Shown: one piece after another, positions 26,469 through 34,498 of the stretch | How positions within the stretch are numbered: position 1 is the first letter of the stretch | Layout of the letters: each line of letters opens with the position of its first letter | Source of the DNA: UBA7960 sp964348755 | GTDB lineage: Bacteria; Bacteroidota; Bacteroidia; Bacteroidales; UBA7960 | Assembly: GCA_964348755.1 (NCBI GenBank) | Contig: CAYGDW010000005.1 | Location: 1-64,000, forward strand | Direction: 5' to 3' | Length of the DNA stretch: 64,000 nucleotides | The notes under the pieces: model-generated | Told to the model about the DNA's origin: nothing | Databases searched by the model: none | What the model saw: the letters and a program-made list of their open reading frames with translations, nothing else | Translations under genes and position numbers: made by a program

Positions 26469-27064
26469 AAACCAACCTTACCGAAAAAGCACAAAAAGAC
26501 TATAAGCTTGTTAGGGAGGCCGTGGACCACCAATGCCAAAAATCCTATTCGGAGCTTATGGTCAGGTATAAGGACACCATTTACTTTATGTTGCTAAAAA
26601 TGGCAGGCAACCACGAAGATGCTGAAGACCTTACCATAGAGGCCTTTGGTAAGGCTTTTAAAAATCTTGATCAATACACACCCGATTACGCATTTAGCAC
26701 CTGGCTGTTTAAAATTGCTTCAAACAACTGCATCGACTTTATTCGCAAGAAAAAAAAGAATGTGCTCAACTACGAAGCAAACGAAGAGCTTAACGAATCG
26801 GCCAGGGCAGGCAACATTCCATCCAACTCGGGCGATCCTGAAGAGAAACTCCTCCGTAGACAAAAAATAAAAATAATGCGGGAACTGGTAGAGGGCCTCA
26901 AACCCCGGTACCGCAGACTTATTGAGTTGCGGTACTTCGACGAAAAATCTTACGAGGAAATTTGCCAGGAACTTAATCTGCCATTGGGCACCGTAAAGGC
27001 ACAGTTATTCCGTGCACGGGAGTTTCTTTACAACATCCTAAAAAATTCCAAAGACCAGATCTGA
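26459..27064 (+). CDS. ECF-type RNA polymerase sigma factor
   Basis: A 201-aa sigma-70 family protein. Region 2 spans about residues 27-97 (YKDTIYFMLLKMAGNHEDAEDLTIEAFGKAF and FSTWLFKIASNNCIDFIRKK). A linker follows, then region 4 at about 135-190 with the helix-turn-helix LPLGTVKAQLFRAREFLYN. This is the group 4 (ECF) layout. No anti-sigma gene is next to it, and its start codon lies within the glycosyltransferase gene, so the two are translationally linked. The target regulon cannot be seen from the window. Confidence 0.88.
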   Translation: MEVKTNLTEKAQKDYKLVREAVDHQCQKSYSELMVRYKDTIYFMLLKMAGNHEDAEDLTIEAFGKAFKNLDQYTPDYAFSTWLFKIASNNCIDFIRKKKKNVLNYEANEELNESARAGNIPSNSGDPEEKLLRRQKIKIMRELVEGLKPRYRRLIELRYFDEKSYEEICQELNLPLGTVKAQLFRAREFLYNILKNSKDQI

Positions 27065-27208
27065 CAAAGTGCCGAACTTTTTTGCCAAATTTTAAGGCAC
27101 GAAGTATTGGGGCTTTGGATCGGTATTTTGAGTTATGCGGCATAGTGCCAAAAAGACCAATAAAGTCAAATAGCCTTTGTATTGTTCCGGTTTAGAGGGC
27201 AATGCTGA

Positions 27209-28534
27209 TTATAAACCGCTAAAAACCATATCGTTGAATACAAGCGTAGGTATTTGCGAAGGGGAGAAATGGAAAGGGTCATTGCCGGTTTCGGCCAATT
27301 GATGCCAGAGAGTTTGAAGGTTGCCAGCAATATTCATTTCATTTACTGCCTGCACTATCTTACCGTTTTCAATATATTGCCCCGAAATACCAAATGAAAA
27401 ATCGCCCGTGGTAACACTTGCATTGCCCCCCGAAAAGGAGGTAACCAGAATGGCATTTTCAAGGTTTGCAATAATTTCCTGCTGATTTCGCTGGCCCAGC
27501 TCCACAAAAATATTGGATGTGCCTCCGCCATTTGGCGTAATGCCCAGTTTCCGGCCAAAGTAGTTATCAATAAGATACGAGTTCAAGACCCCGTTTTTTA
27601 TTAGTTCGCGCCTGGTTGCCTTAATACCTTCGCCATCAAACAACCTTGATGCCAGGCCTCCGGGCACCAAAGGGTCGTCAATAACAGTAAGCAATGGCGA
27701 GCCGATTTGCGAATTGATCTTATCTATTAAAAATGAGTTTCTTTGAAAAATATTGCGGGCCGACATGGGTGCAAACATTCGGCCCAAAATATTGCCAGCA
27801 ACCCGGTTTTCTAAAATCATGGTGTACTTTCCCGATTTTATAGGTTTTTGGCCAAGTTGCCTCATAGTGTCAGCAACAGCGCTTTCGGCAATAGTTTGGG
27901 GCGAAGGCAGGCGATTAATAAACCTGGTTCGGGCAAATGCCGAGCCGGCGGGTCTGGCTGTGCCGTCGAGCACCGAAAGTGAGGCCGAAAGCCCAAATGA
28001 TGTTGACTCCCAACTTCCGCTAAATCCATTGGTGTGAAATCTTACCCCTTGCAAATGGTTATCGCTGAAACCGGCCGAAGCCGACAATACCTCTGCTGCC
28101 CCGTTTAATTGCCTGGCAAGTTGTTCGGTTTCCAGGGCTTTTTCAATTCTGAATTTAGGTGTAATGGCACTTTGCCCCTGGTCAAACAAGCCAAGGTCAA
28201 TTTCGGAAATGGGGGGGTAAAGCGAGGGGTCGGGCAAACCCCTGTCGGGATCGGGTGCCAAATAGGCCGTGGCATCTACTGCATCGCTTATAAATTTTTC
28301 GAGCTGAGTACGGTTCAAATTATTGGTGGTGTGGGTCGAAAATTTGTTGTCGCGGTATATTTGAATAGTTAAACTGTTGTCAGTCGATTCGCGGATAATA
28401 TCGGGTCTTTGCTCCCTTATTTCCACCTGTACCGATCTTGAGCGGGTTATGGCGGTGGCGGCATGGGAGGCGCCTTTTTTCTGGGCAAAACCTGCAACCC
28501 ATTGGGCCAGGCTTAAGCGTTCCTTCTGATTCAT
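27209..28534 (-). CDS. PmbA/TldE-like subunit of the TldD-type protease
   Basis: A 441-aa TldD/PmbA family protein with the conserved middle and C-terminal fold (LENRVAGNILGRMF, PGGLASRLFDGEGIKATRRELIKNGVLNSYLIDNYFGRKLG). It lacks the HExxxH zinc motif, as expected of the non-catalytic partner (PmbA/TldE). In E. coli the two form a heterodimer that cleaves or matures small peptides such as microcin B17. No signal peptide is present, so it looks cytoplasmic, unlike its partner at 28569. It follows tldD by 34 bases on the same strand. Confidence 0.85.
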   Translation of the reverse strand: MNQKERLSLAQWVAGFAQKKGASHAATAITRSRSVQVEIREQRPDIIRESTDNSLTIQIYRDNKFSTHTTNNLNRTQLEKFISDAVDATAYLAPDPDRGLPDPSLYPPISEIDLGLFDQGQSAITPKFRIEKALETEQLARQLNGAAEVLSASAGFSDNHLQGVRFHTNGFSGSWESTSFGLSASLSVLDGTARPAGSAFARTRFINRLPSPQTIAESAVADTMRQLGQKPIKSGKYTMILENRVAGNILGRMFAPMSARNIFQRNSFLIDKINSQIGSPLLTVIDDPLVPGGLASRLFDGEGIKATRRELIKNGVLNSYLIDNYFGRKLGITPNGGGTSNIFVELGQRNQQEIIANLENAILVTSFSGGNASVTTGDFSFGISGQYIENGKIVQAVNEMNIAGNLQTLWHQLAETGNDPFHFSPSQIPTLVFNDMVFSGL

Positions 28535-28568
28535 AATTTGTGTATTTTACAACTACTTTTGTTTCAAA

Positions 28569-30116
28569 TTATACATTTCTTCCACCCACGGTTATTGATG
28601 ATACCTTAACTGTAGGTTGTCCCATAGATGCCGGAACACCCTGGCCGGATTTTCCGCACGTCCAGCCAGCCTCAGACATGGCAAGGTCGTTGCCAACCAT
28701 TACAATATCGCTAAGTACCTGAGGGCCGTTGCCTATAATATTCACATCTTTTATCGGCCTGGTAAGTTTTCCGTTTTCAATCAGGTAGCCTTGCTTAATG
28801 AAGAAGGTGAAATCGCCAGGGCCTATCTTTACCTGCCCTCCTGTAAAGGTTTCGGCATATATTCCATAATCAACCGATTCAATGATCTCTTGTTTCTGGT
28901 GGGGGCCATTAAGCATATATGTGTTGCGCATGCGTGGTAGGGGCATGTGCCGGAACGATTCCCGGCGCCCGCTTCCGGTGGGTGGCACATTGTAATGGCG
29001 GGCGCTGATGCGGTCGTGCAGATACGAAACAAAAGTGCCGTTTTCCACCAAAACGGTCCTTTGGCTGGCATTCCCCTCATCATCCATGTTTATTGAACCC
29101 CGCATGTGGGGAATGGTTCCGTCGTCAATGATAGTAACAAAAGGTTCTGCAACTTTTTTGCCAATTTTGTCGCTGAAAATAGATTCGCCACGGCGATTAA
29201 AATCGGCCTCAATACCGTGCCCGATCGCTTCATGAAGCAAAATTCCCGAACTTCCAGCGGCCAAAACCATTGGCATGCGGCCGGCTCGCGGGGTGGTGGC
29301 TTCAAAAAGAAGTACGGTGCCTTCAACCGATTTTGTGGCAATACGGCTCAGGTATTCCTGGTTGAGCATTGTTAAGTCTGCCCTTTTCGAAATGGTGTAA
29401 CCATTTTGCTCCCTGCGTCCATTCTGCTCGGCTATTACCGAAGCACCTATGGTACACATTGGCTGGTAATCGGCTGCAACAACCCCGTCGGAGTTCGCAA
29501 AAAGAATATATGTGCTGCTGTCTGAGTAGGTAACATTACAAACTTTTACCCGCCCATCGAGCGAGAATACTTTTTTATTGATGTACTCAAGGGCAGGAAT
29601 TTTCTGGCTGATGGCTACTTCTTCCCAAGGGGTATTTATTTTGTAAAAATTCGGAAACCGACGCTTTTGAAATGCACCGGCTGTTTTATGCGATCTTGTG
29701 TCGGCAATGCTGGCAGCAGTTTGGGCAGCCAATTTCATGGATGAAGGCGTTATTTCTTCAGTATATGAGTACCCGGTTTGGTCGCCCTTCAATACCCTGA
29801 TACCAACCCCAAAATTTATATTGGAAGCAGCCCGGTTTACAATATTGTCTTCCAACCCAATTGAATTGCCAATGGTGTGCTCAAAATACAAATCGCAATA
29901 ATCGCCACCGTGCGACAAAGCCTCAGCAATTATATCATTTAAAAGTCGTGGGGTTACCCCAAAATGATTGTAGTAATCATTGATGGTGTATGTCAACGGG
30001 TTTACCTGCTGCCGGGCCGAAAAGCAACCCGTTAGTACCGAAGGCGCTATTGCGGTACCGGCCACCACTATACCTCCGGTTTTCATAAATTCGCGGCGAT
30101 TAATTGGTTTGCTCAT
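28569..30116 (-). CDS. TldD-like metalloprotease with Tat lipoprotein signal
   Basis: A 515-aa TldD family protein with the zinc motif HEAIGH at residues 295-300. The N-terminus (MSKPINRREFMKTGGIVVAGTAIAPSVLTGC, quoted in parts here) has a twin-arginine RREF pattern at 7-10, a hydrophobic stretch, and a lipobox L-T-G-C with Cys31. It is therefore predicted to be exported folded and lipid-anchored. In E. coli TldD is cytoplasmic. The partner PmbA-like protein encoded downstream has no signal, which is odd for a heterodimer. The substrate is unknown. The gene starts opposite the small lipoprotein gene at 30351 across a 234-base region. Confidence 0.87.
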   Translation of the reverse strand: MSKPINRREFMKTGGIVVAGTAIAPSVLTGCFSARQQVNPLTYTINDYYNHFGVTPRLLNDIIAEALSHGGDYCDLYFEHTIGNSIGLEDNIVNRAASNINFGVGIRVLKGDQTGYSYTEEITPSSMKLAAQTAASIADTRSHKTAGAFQKRRFPNFYKINTPWEEVAISQKIPALEYINKKVFSLDGRVKVCNVTYSDSSTYILFANSDGVVAADYQPMCTIGASVIAEQNGRREQNGYTISKRADLTMLNQEYLSRIATKSVEGTVLLFEATTPRAGRMPMVLAAGSSGILLHEAIGHGIEADFNRRGESIFSDKIGKKVAEPFVTIIDDGTIPHMRGSINMDDEGNASQRTVLVENGTFVSYLHDRISARHYNVPPTGSGRRESFRHMPLPRMRNTYMLNGPHQKQEIIESVDYGIYAETFTGGQVKIGPGDFTFFIKQGYLIENGKLTRPIKDVNIIGNGPQVLSDIVMVGNDLAMSEAGWTCGKSGQGVPASMGQPTVKVSSITVGGRNV

Positions 30117-30195
30117 TATTATATATTTGTTGAAGGTGTGAATTAAAGTATTGAGGTTACTAAACTACGAAAAATTTTTAATAGTGGGCCAATTT

Positions 30196-30217
30196 TTGCA
30201 TTTATTGGCAAATGCAA
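30196..30217. promoter_or_regulatory. Perfect dyad in the tldD-lipoprotein intergenic region
   Basis: TTGCATTT-N6-AAATGCAA has two exact 8-bp arms. It lies 80 bases upstream of the tldD start on one side and about 100 bases upstream of the candidate promoter at 30296 on the other. It could be an operator for either divergent gene or a hairpin in the tldD leader. Confidence 0.35.
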
Positions 30218-30295
30218 TCCTGAGAAAAGAAATATAAGGATTTGGGCTATACTCGCCATTTTTATAATAATGCTATTTGGCAGCGATACTTTTGG

Positions 30296-30329
30296 CTTGT
30301 AATCAGTTAAAAATTTTAAAGTAATTTTG
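30296..30329 (+). promoter_or_regulatory. Candidate promoter of the lipoprotein gene at 30351
   Basis: CTTG (30296-30299), 22 bases, then TAATTTTG (30322-30329), a full match to the -7 box. Spacing is one base beyond the usual 19-21. The start codon lies 21 bases past the -7 box. Confidence 0.5.
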
Positions 30330-30350
30330 TAGCCTTAAAATTAAAAATTC

Positions 30351-30878
30351 ATGAGCAAACCACTGACCCTTATTGTTTTTGCTGCATTACTGGTTGCAGT
30401 TTTATTGCTTCAGGGTTGCAAAACCAATAAGCACCCTGGCGAAAAAGAGGCCAGGCTCGCATTGGAAAATCATTTTCGCAAAGAGGTTTACAATGGCTTC
30501 GTTGAAGTTCTGGAAGTAAAAGTAGTAAATGAAAATTACGTTGAGTTTGATGAGAGTCAGTATTATGATATGAAGGTGAATGTAAAAGTGAACATTAACA
30601 GGGCTTTTGTTGTTTCTAAATTATTTACAGCTTTTAATTTTGAGGTAAACGAACAATGGGCACAGAATTTTGAAATTAGCATGGCCCAGGCCCAGACACA
30701 GGAACAAAAAAACCAAATCATTGAAAGGTTCGAAGCCAACTCTTTTTCGCTAGGCATACATGAACTTGAAGCTGGATTAGGATTTGTAAAAATTGATGGT
30801 CGCTGGCGGGTTTTGAATCTGTCCCTTTGGCCTGCTCAGCCAGGGGGCGAGGCAACCAGGGATCGCAATGCCGAGTAA
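30351..30878 (+). CDS. Hypothetical lipoprotein
   Basis: A 175-aa protein with a lipoprotein signal ending in LLQGC (Cys23). The mature part is acidic and charged, with no motif I recognise. It ends in a segment with a beta-rich pattern (LGFVKIDGRWRVLNLSLWP) similar in look to small NTF2- or DUF-type lipoproteins. It lies upstream of the heavy-metal cluster and 61 bases before the Cys-rich gene at 30940, which may share its transcript. It is divergent from tldD. No function can be given. Confidence 0.6.
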   Translation: MSKPLTLIVFAALLVAVLLLQGCKTNKHPGEKEARLALENHFRKEVYNGFVEVLEVKVVNENYVEFDESQYYDMKVNVKVNINRAFVVSKLFTAFNFEVNEQWAQNFEISMAQAQTQEQKNQIIERFEANSFSLGIHELEAGLGFVKIDGRWRVLNLSLWPAQPGGEATRDRNAE

Positions 30879-30939
30879 ATGATTGTTTAAAAAATGTTAA
30901 AACGTATAAGCCCAAAATAGTTTTTTGTAACTTTACAAA

Positions 30940-31410
30940 ATGCAGCAAATTTTTAAAAATATCGTGATTTTGGGTGTGCTTCTGGCATTTTTGGTGTCGG
31001 CAGCAGGCTTTCGTCTGGTAAAACATACCTGCCCAATGTGCGATATTTCCCAATATTCGCTTTTTATCCAGGCTTCGTGCTGCACTACAGAGGCTCCCAA
31101 TCTTATTCCTGAGCCGCTTTCGTGTTGCATGGTAAATATTGACCCCGCACTTTGTTATACAAACTTTGAAAGCACTTCGTGCTGCCAGAATGAATCGCAA
31201 CTTATTGTAATTGAAGAGTTGGTTGCTCCTGCTTCATTTAGGCTTGAGGCCAGTTGGGTTAGCATTCTGCCGCAAATATTCAAGCCAGGTTTGCTTTTGT
31301 CTGTTTCGTGCCAACCGCTGCACCAGGCCTTTAGGCATCCGCCACCTCCGGTCTTTACAGGCACTGACTATGTTGTTTACCTCCAACAGTTAAAATTAGC
31401 ACACTGTTAG
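30940..31410 (+). CDS. Cys-rich exported protein (HYC_CC_PP-like)
   Basis: A 156-aa protein with a hydrophobic N-terminal segment (about residues 7-24) that is probably a signal or anchor. It has 11 Cys: H-T-C-P-M-C at 29-34, then CC pairs at 47-48, 62-63 and 81-82, and others near the C-terminus. A Pro run (PPPP) lies near residue 135. This order (HxC, CC, PP) resembles the small Bacteroidota family found beside heavy-metal TonB receptors. Here the receptor is two genes downstream, after two HMA proteins. It probably binds copper or another soft metal in the periplasm; binding itself is not shown. Confidence 0.65.
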   Translation: MQQIFKNIVILGVLLAFLVSAAGFRLVKHTCPMCDISQYSLFIQASCCTTEAPNLIPEPLSCCMVNIDPALCYTNFESTSCCQNESQLIVIEELVAPASFRLEASWVSILPQIFKPGLLLSVSCQPLHQAFRHPPPPVFTGTDYVVYLQQLKLAHC

Positions 31411-31476
31411 TTTTTGCTGCTTCTGTGCAGCAAATGGCTCCTTTCTTGTCAATGGCAATGAAGGGATTGCCTGTGT

Positions 31477-31508
31477 TTTGTTTTGTCAACTTGCCAAAAA
31501 TAATTTTG
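31477..31508 (+). promoter_or_regulatory. Promoter of the HMA-TonB receptor operon
   Basis: TTTG (31477-31480), exactly 20 bases, then TAATTTTG (31501-31508). Both elements fully match the Bacteroidota promoter form. The start codon of the first HMA gene is 24 bases past the -7 box. It can separate transcription of the three downstream genes from the Cys-rich gene. Confidence 0.75.
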
Positions 31509-31532
31509 TAAGACTTATAAAGACGTTAAACA

Positions 31533-31934
31533 ATGAAAACCATATCATTCATTTTTGCCGCCATAATGTTGGTGCTTATTTCAGGAAATTCCCAACCAGT
31601 TTTGGCTCAGGAGCCTGCCCCCGACCAAACCATTGAAGCTCAGATTAAAGTGTTAGGTCTTTGTGGTATGTGCAAAGAGCGCATTGAGCGCGCTGCATTT
31701 AGTATAAGGGGTGTTCGCTCGGCCAGCTGGGACCAGACGAAAAATCTTCTTACAGTTAGCTACCGTAGTGGCCGTGCCAGCCAGGAAGATATTGAGCGTG
31801 CCATTGCCAAAGCTGGTCATGACACCCAAAACTTCATTACGACCGAGCAAACCTACAAAAACATGCACCATTGCTGCAAATATCCGCGCGACCCCGAAAT
31901 GCTGAAAAACAACAAACTCTATAACCAGGATTAA
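31533..31934 (+). CDS. Exported heavy-metal-associated (HMA) domain protein
   Basis: A 133-aa protein with a signal peptide (cut probably after VLAQ, residues 23-26). It has one HMA domain at about residues 33-100 with the metal-binding loop CGMC (Cys44 and Cys47). A second possible metal site is H-H-C-C near residue 112. HMA domains carry Cu(I), or sometimes Zn, Cd or Hg. The extra HHCC tail is outside the usual HMA fold. It is the first of three genes read from the promoter at 31477, ahead of a small cytoplasmic HMA protein and a TonB receptor. Confidence 0.82.
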   Translation: MKTISFIFAAIMLVLISGNSQPVLAQEPAPDQTIEAQIKVLGLCGMCKERIERAAFSIRGVRSASWDQTKNLLTVSYRSGRASQEDIERAIAKAGHDTQNFITTEQTYKNMHHCCKYPRDPEMLKNNKLYNQD

Positions 31935-31945
31935 AAAAATTGGCC

Positions 31946-32158
31946 ATGGAAAAAATTTTTTCAGTAAGTGGGTTACACTGCAGCGCATGTGCTGCCCGTG
32001 TGCAAAAAGCCCTTGCAGCCATTGATGGCGTGGAACAGGTACAGGTTGACCTTGCTTCGGCTACAGTAAAAATTAAATCAGTTTTCGAAATTAAAACAGA
32101 TTCCCTGAACACTCAGCTAGAGGAAATGGGTGATTACCATCTGTTTGAAAAACATTGA
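31946..32158 (+). CDS. CopZ-like HMA metallochaperone
   Basis: A 70-aa HMA protein, started at the ATG at 31946 rather than the TTG at 31940. The metal loop GLHCSACAAR gives the CxxC pair at about residues 11-14, and the rest fits the beta-alpha-beta-beta-alpha-beta fold of CopZ/MerP. No signal peptide is present, so it is likely a cytoplasmic chaperone. It begins 11 bases after the exported HMA gene and ends five bases before the TonB receptor gene. No P-type ATPase gene is in the window. Confidence 0.82.
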   Translation: MEKIFSVSGLHCSACAARVQKALAAIDGVEQVQVDLASATVKIKSVFEIKTDSLNTQLEEMGDYHLFEKH

Positions 32159-32163
32159 CTTGA

Positions 32164-34410
32164 ATGAAATCAAAAATAAAAACCATCATATTTGCTTCTC
32201 TCCTCCTTGCCTGGTCTGGCTTATATTCTCAGGTTGGCAGGTTGAGGGGGGTGGTTTATGAAAGTGTGAACAATGGCAATCAAATTAATTCGGTGCCTTT
32301 GGCCGGGGCTAATTTGGTTTGGCTTGGAACCACCCGAGGTGTGGCCACTGACGCCAATGGCCGTTTTGAATTGGTGATGCCCGGTAGGCTTCCCCACAAA
32401 CTTGTGGTAAGCTATATTGGCTATGTAACCGACACCCTCGACATAAGCAGGGCCGACAACGAGATAAGGGTAGTACTCGAAGCTTCCCGAAACCTTGATG
32501 AAGTTGTGGTAGCCGGGCGCAGGCCCGGTGTACATTACTCAATTCTTGAGCCAATACTTACCAATATAATTACCACCAGCGAACTTCAGCGGGCGGCATG
32601 CTGCAACCTCTCAGAAGCTTTCGAAACCAACGCTTCAATTGATGTTTCTTATAGCGATGCGGTTTCGGGCGCCCAGCAAATTCAACTGCTTGGGCTGGCA
32701 GGAATTTACAGTCAGATTCTTACTGAAAATGTCCCTACGCTTAGGGGGTTAGGCCAGCCGTTTGGCCTTACATTTACCCCTGGCCCCTGGATGGAATCCA
32801 TCCAGGTTTCCAAAGGAGCGGCAAGCGTAATCAATGGATACGAATCTATAACAGGCCAAATTAATATTGAACTTAAAAAACCCGAAAAGGCAGAGGATTT
32901 GTTTTACAACTTATTTGTAAACGATTTTGGCCGGTTAGAAAGTACCGTTAATGCCGCGCTTAAGATCAGCCCGAACTGGCATACCATGGTAATGGCCCAT
33001 GGCGAGTTGGTTAGCAATATGATTGACCACAACCACGACACCTTTCTCGACCACCCACTGATAAGAAAGGTAAACCTGATAAACAGGTACCGTTACGATA
33101 AGCCCGGTGTTATGGAATCGCAGTTTGGTGTAAGGCTACTGCACGAAGGCCGTGAAGGCGGCCAAAAGTCTTTTTTTAATAACAACGAAAGCTGGGGCTC
33201 TGAAAACTTCTACGGTTTTGGAGTAAATACCCGCCGCTATCAAGCCTTTGCAAAAACCGGTTTCTTTTTCCGCAATATGCCCGATGCCAGCCTTGGCACA
33301 CAGTTCGACTTTTCGCACCATAGCCATACTTCGCATTATGGCCTTACCACATACGATGGCACCCAAAACACGTTTTATGCCAACGTTTTGTTCGAAAACA
33401 CCATTGCCCGAAATCCCAACCACAGGTTTACCACGGGAGTTAGTTTTCTTTTCGACGATTATAGCGAGGCCCTTTCCGACAGCCTTTTCAAACGTCGCGA
33501 AGCCGTGCCGGGTGTTTTTGGGCAATACTCGCTGATTTTAGGAACACAATTCAATTTCAGCGCAGGTCTGCGTGCCGATTTTCATAATATTTACGGGACT
33601 TTTTTTACTCCCCGCTTTCATGCCCGTTACAACCCAGGCCAGCGTACTACCTTACGGGCTTCGGCCGGAAAAGGGTTTAGAGTACCCAACCTGATAGCCG
33701 AAAATACTGGACTGCTGGTGAGCAACCGCCAAATTAGGGTGCTTGAAGAAATTCAACCCGAAAAGGCATGGAACTACGGGGGGAGTGTATCCCAGCAACT
33801 TACACTTCTTGGAAACGATGCCTCAATTACAATCGAATTTTACCGCACCGACTTTCAAAATCAACTTATTGTAGATTTGGATGCGGATGTAAATGAGGCC
33901 CGTTTTTATAATCTCAACGGTAAATCTTTTGCCAACAATTTTCAGGTAGAAATGAGTTTTGAGCCACTTAGACGGTTTGAAATTACGGCAGCACTAAGGC
34001 ATACCGACGTAAAGACGACCATAAACGGAATGCTTGAAACCAGGCCATTTGTTAACCGCTACAGGGGCCTTCTTTCAGGCTCTTATGCCACGCGCAACAA
34101 TCGTTGGCAATTCGACCTTACGGCACAGCTCAATGGCCCTGGCCGCATACCCTCTACAGGAATGCTGCCAGTGCAGTTTCAAATGCCCGACCAATCGCCT
34201 GCACACACCATTTTACTGGGCCAGATTACCTATCGGCTCAGAGCACTCGAATTATACGTGGGCGGCGAGAACCTGACAAACTTCAAACAAATGAACCCGA
34301 TCATTGCCTCGACCGACCCTTTCGGCGAAAACTTTGATGGCTCCATGATCTGGGGCCCGGTATCGGGTCGCAAAATTTACTTTGGACTCAGATACTCCCT
34401 CGAAAGGTAA
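32164..34410 (+). CDS. TonB-dependent receptor of a heavy-metal cluster
   Basis: A 748-aa outer-membrane receptor. After a signal peptide (about 1-23) comes a carboxypeptidase-regulatory-like domain (about 26-108, with GVATDANGRFEL and VVSYIGYVTDTL). A plug follows (about 120-235), then a 22-strand-type barrel ending in RYSLER. The plug carries an adjacent Cys pair at 146-147 (RAACCNLSEAF), and a His-rich stretch IDHNHDTFLDHP lies further on. TonB receptors of this kind import metal complexes or small chelates using ExbBD-TonB energy. The genes upstream support copper or a similar metal as cargo. A strong terminator follows. Confidence 0.85.
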   Translation: MKSKIKTIIFASLLLAWSGLYSQVGRLRGVVYESVNNGNQINSVPLAGANLVWLGTTRGVATDANGRFELVMPGRLPHKLVVSYIGYVTDTLDISRADNEIRVVLEASRNLDEVVVAGRRPGVHYSILEPILTNIITTSELQRAACCNLSEAFETNASIDVSYSDAVSGAQQIQLLGLAGIYSQILTENVPTLRGLGQPFGLTFTPGPWMESIQVSKGAASVINGYESITGQINIELKKPEKAEDLFYNLFVNDFGRLESTVNAALKISPNWHTMVMAHGELVSNMIDHNHDTFLDHPLIRKVNLINRYRYDKPGVMESQFGVRLLHEGREGGQKSFFNNNESWGSENFYGFGVNTRRYQAFAKTGFFFRNMPDASLGTQFDFSHHSHTSHYGLTTYDGTQNTFYANVLFENTIARNPNHRFTTGVSFLFDDYSEALSDSLFKRREAVPGVFGQYSLILGTQFNFSAGLRADFHNIYGTFFTPRFHARYNPGQRTTLRASAGKGFRVPNLIAENTGLLVSNRQIRVLEEIQPEKAWNYGGSVSQQLTLLGNDASITIEFYRTDFQNQLIVDLDADVNEARFYNLNGKSFANNFQVEMSFEPLRRFEITAALRHTDVKTTINGMLETRPFVNRYRGLLSGSYATRNNRWQFDLTAQLNGPGRIPSTGMLPVQFQMPDQSPAHTILLGQITYRLRALELYVGGENLTNFKQMNPIIASTDPFGENFDGSMIWGPVSGRKIYFGLRYSLER

Positions 34411-34431
34411 AAGGCAATTTATTCTGAAAGG

Positions 34432-34458
34432 GCAGGCTGAAAGGCCTGCTTTTTTTTT
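34432..34458 (+). terminator. Intrinsic terminator of the metal operon
   Basis: GCAGGC (34432-34437), a six-base loop, GCCTGC (34444-34449), then nine T. It lies 21 bases past the TonB receptor stop. Confidence 0.9.
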
Positions 34459-34498
34459 GAAAAAAATCGCCACTTTTGCGGAGTAAACCTGGTAATTA

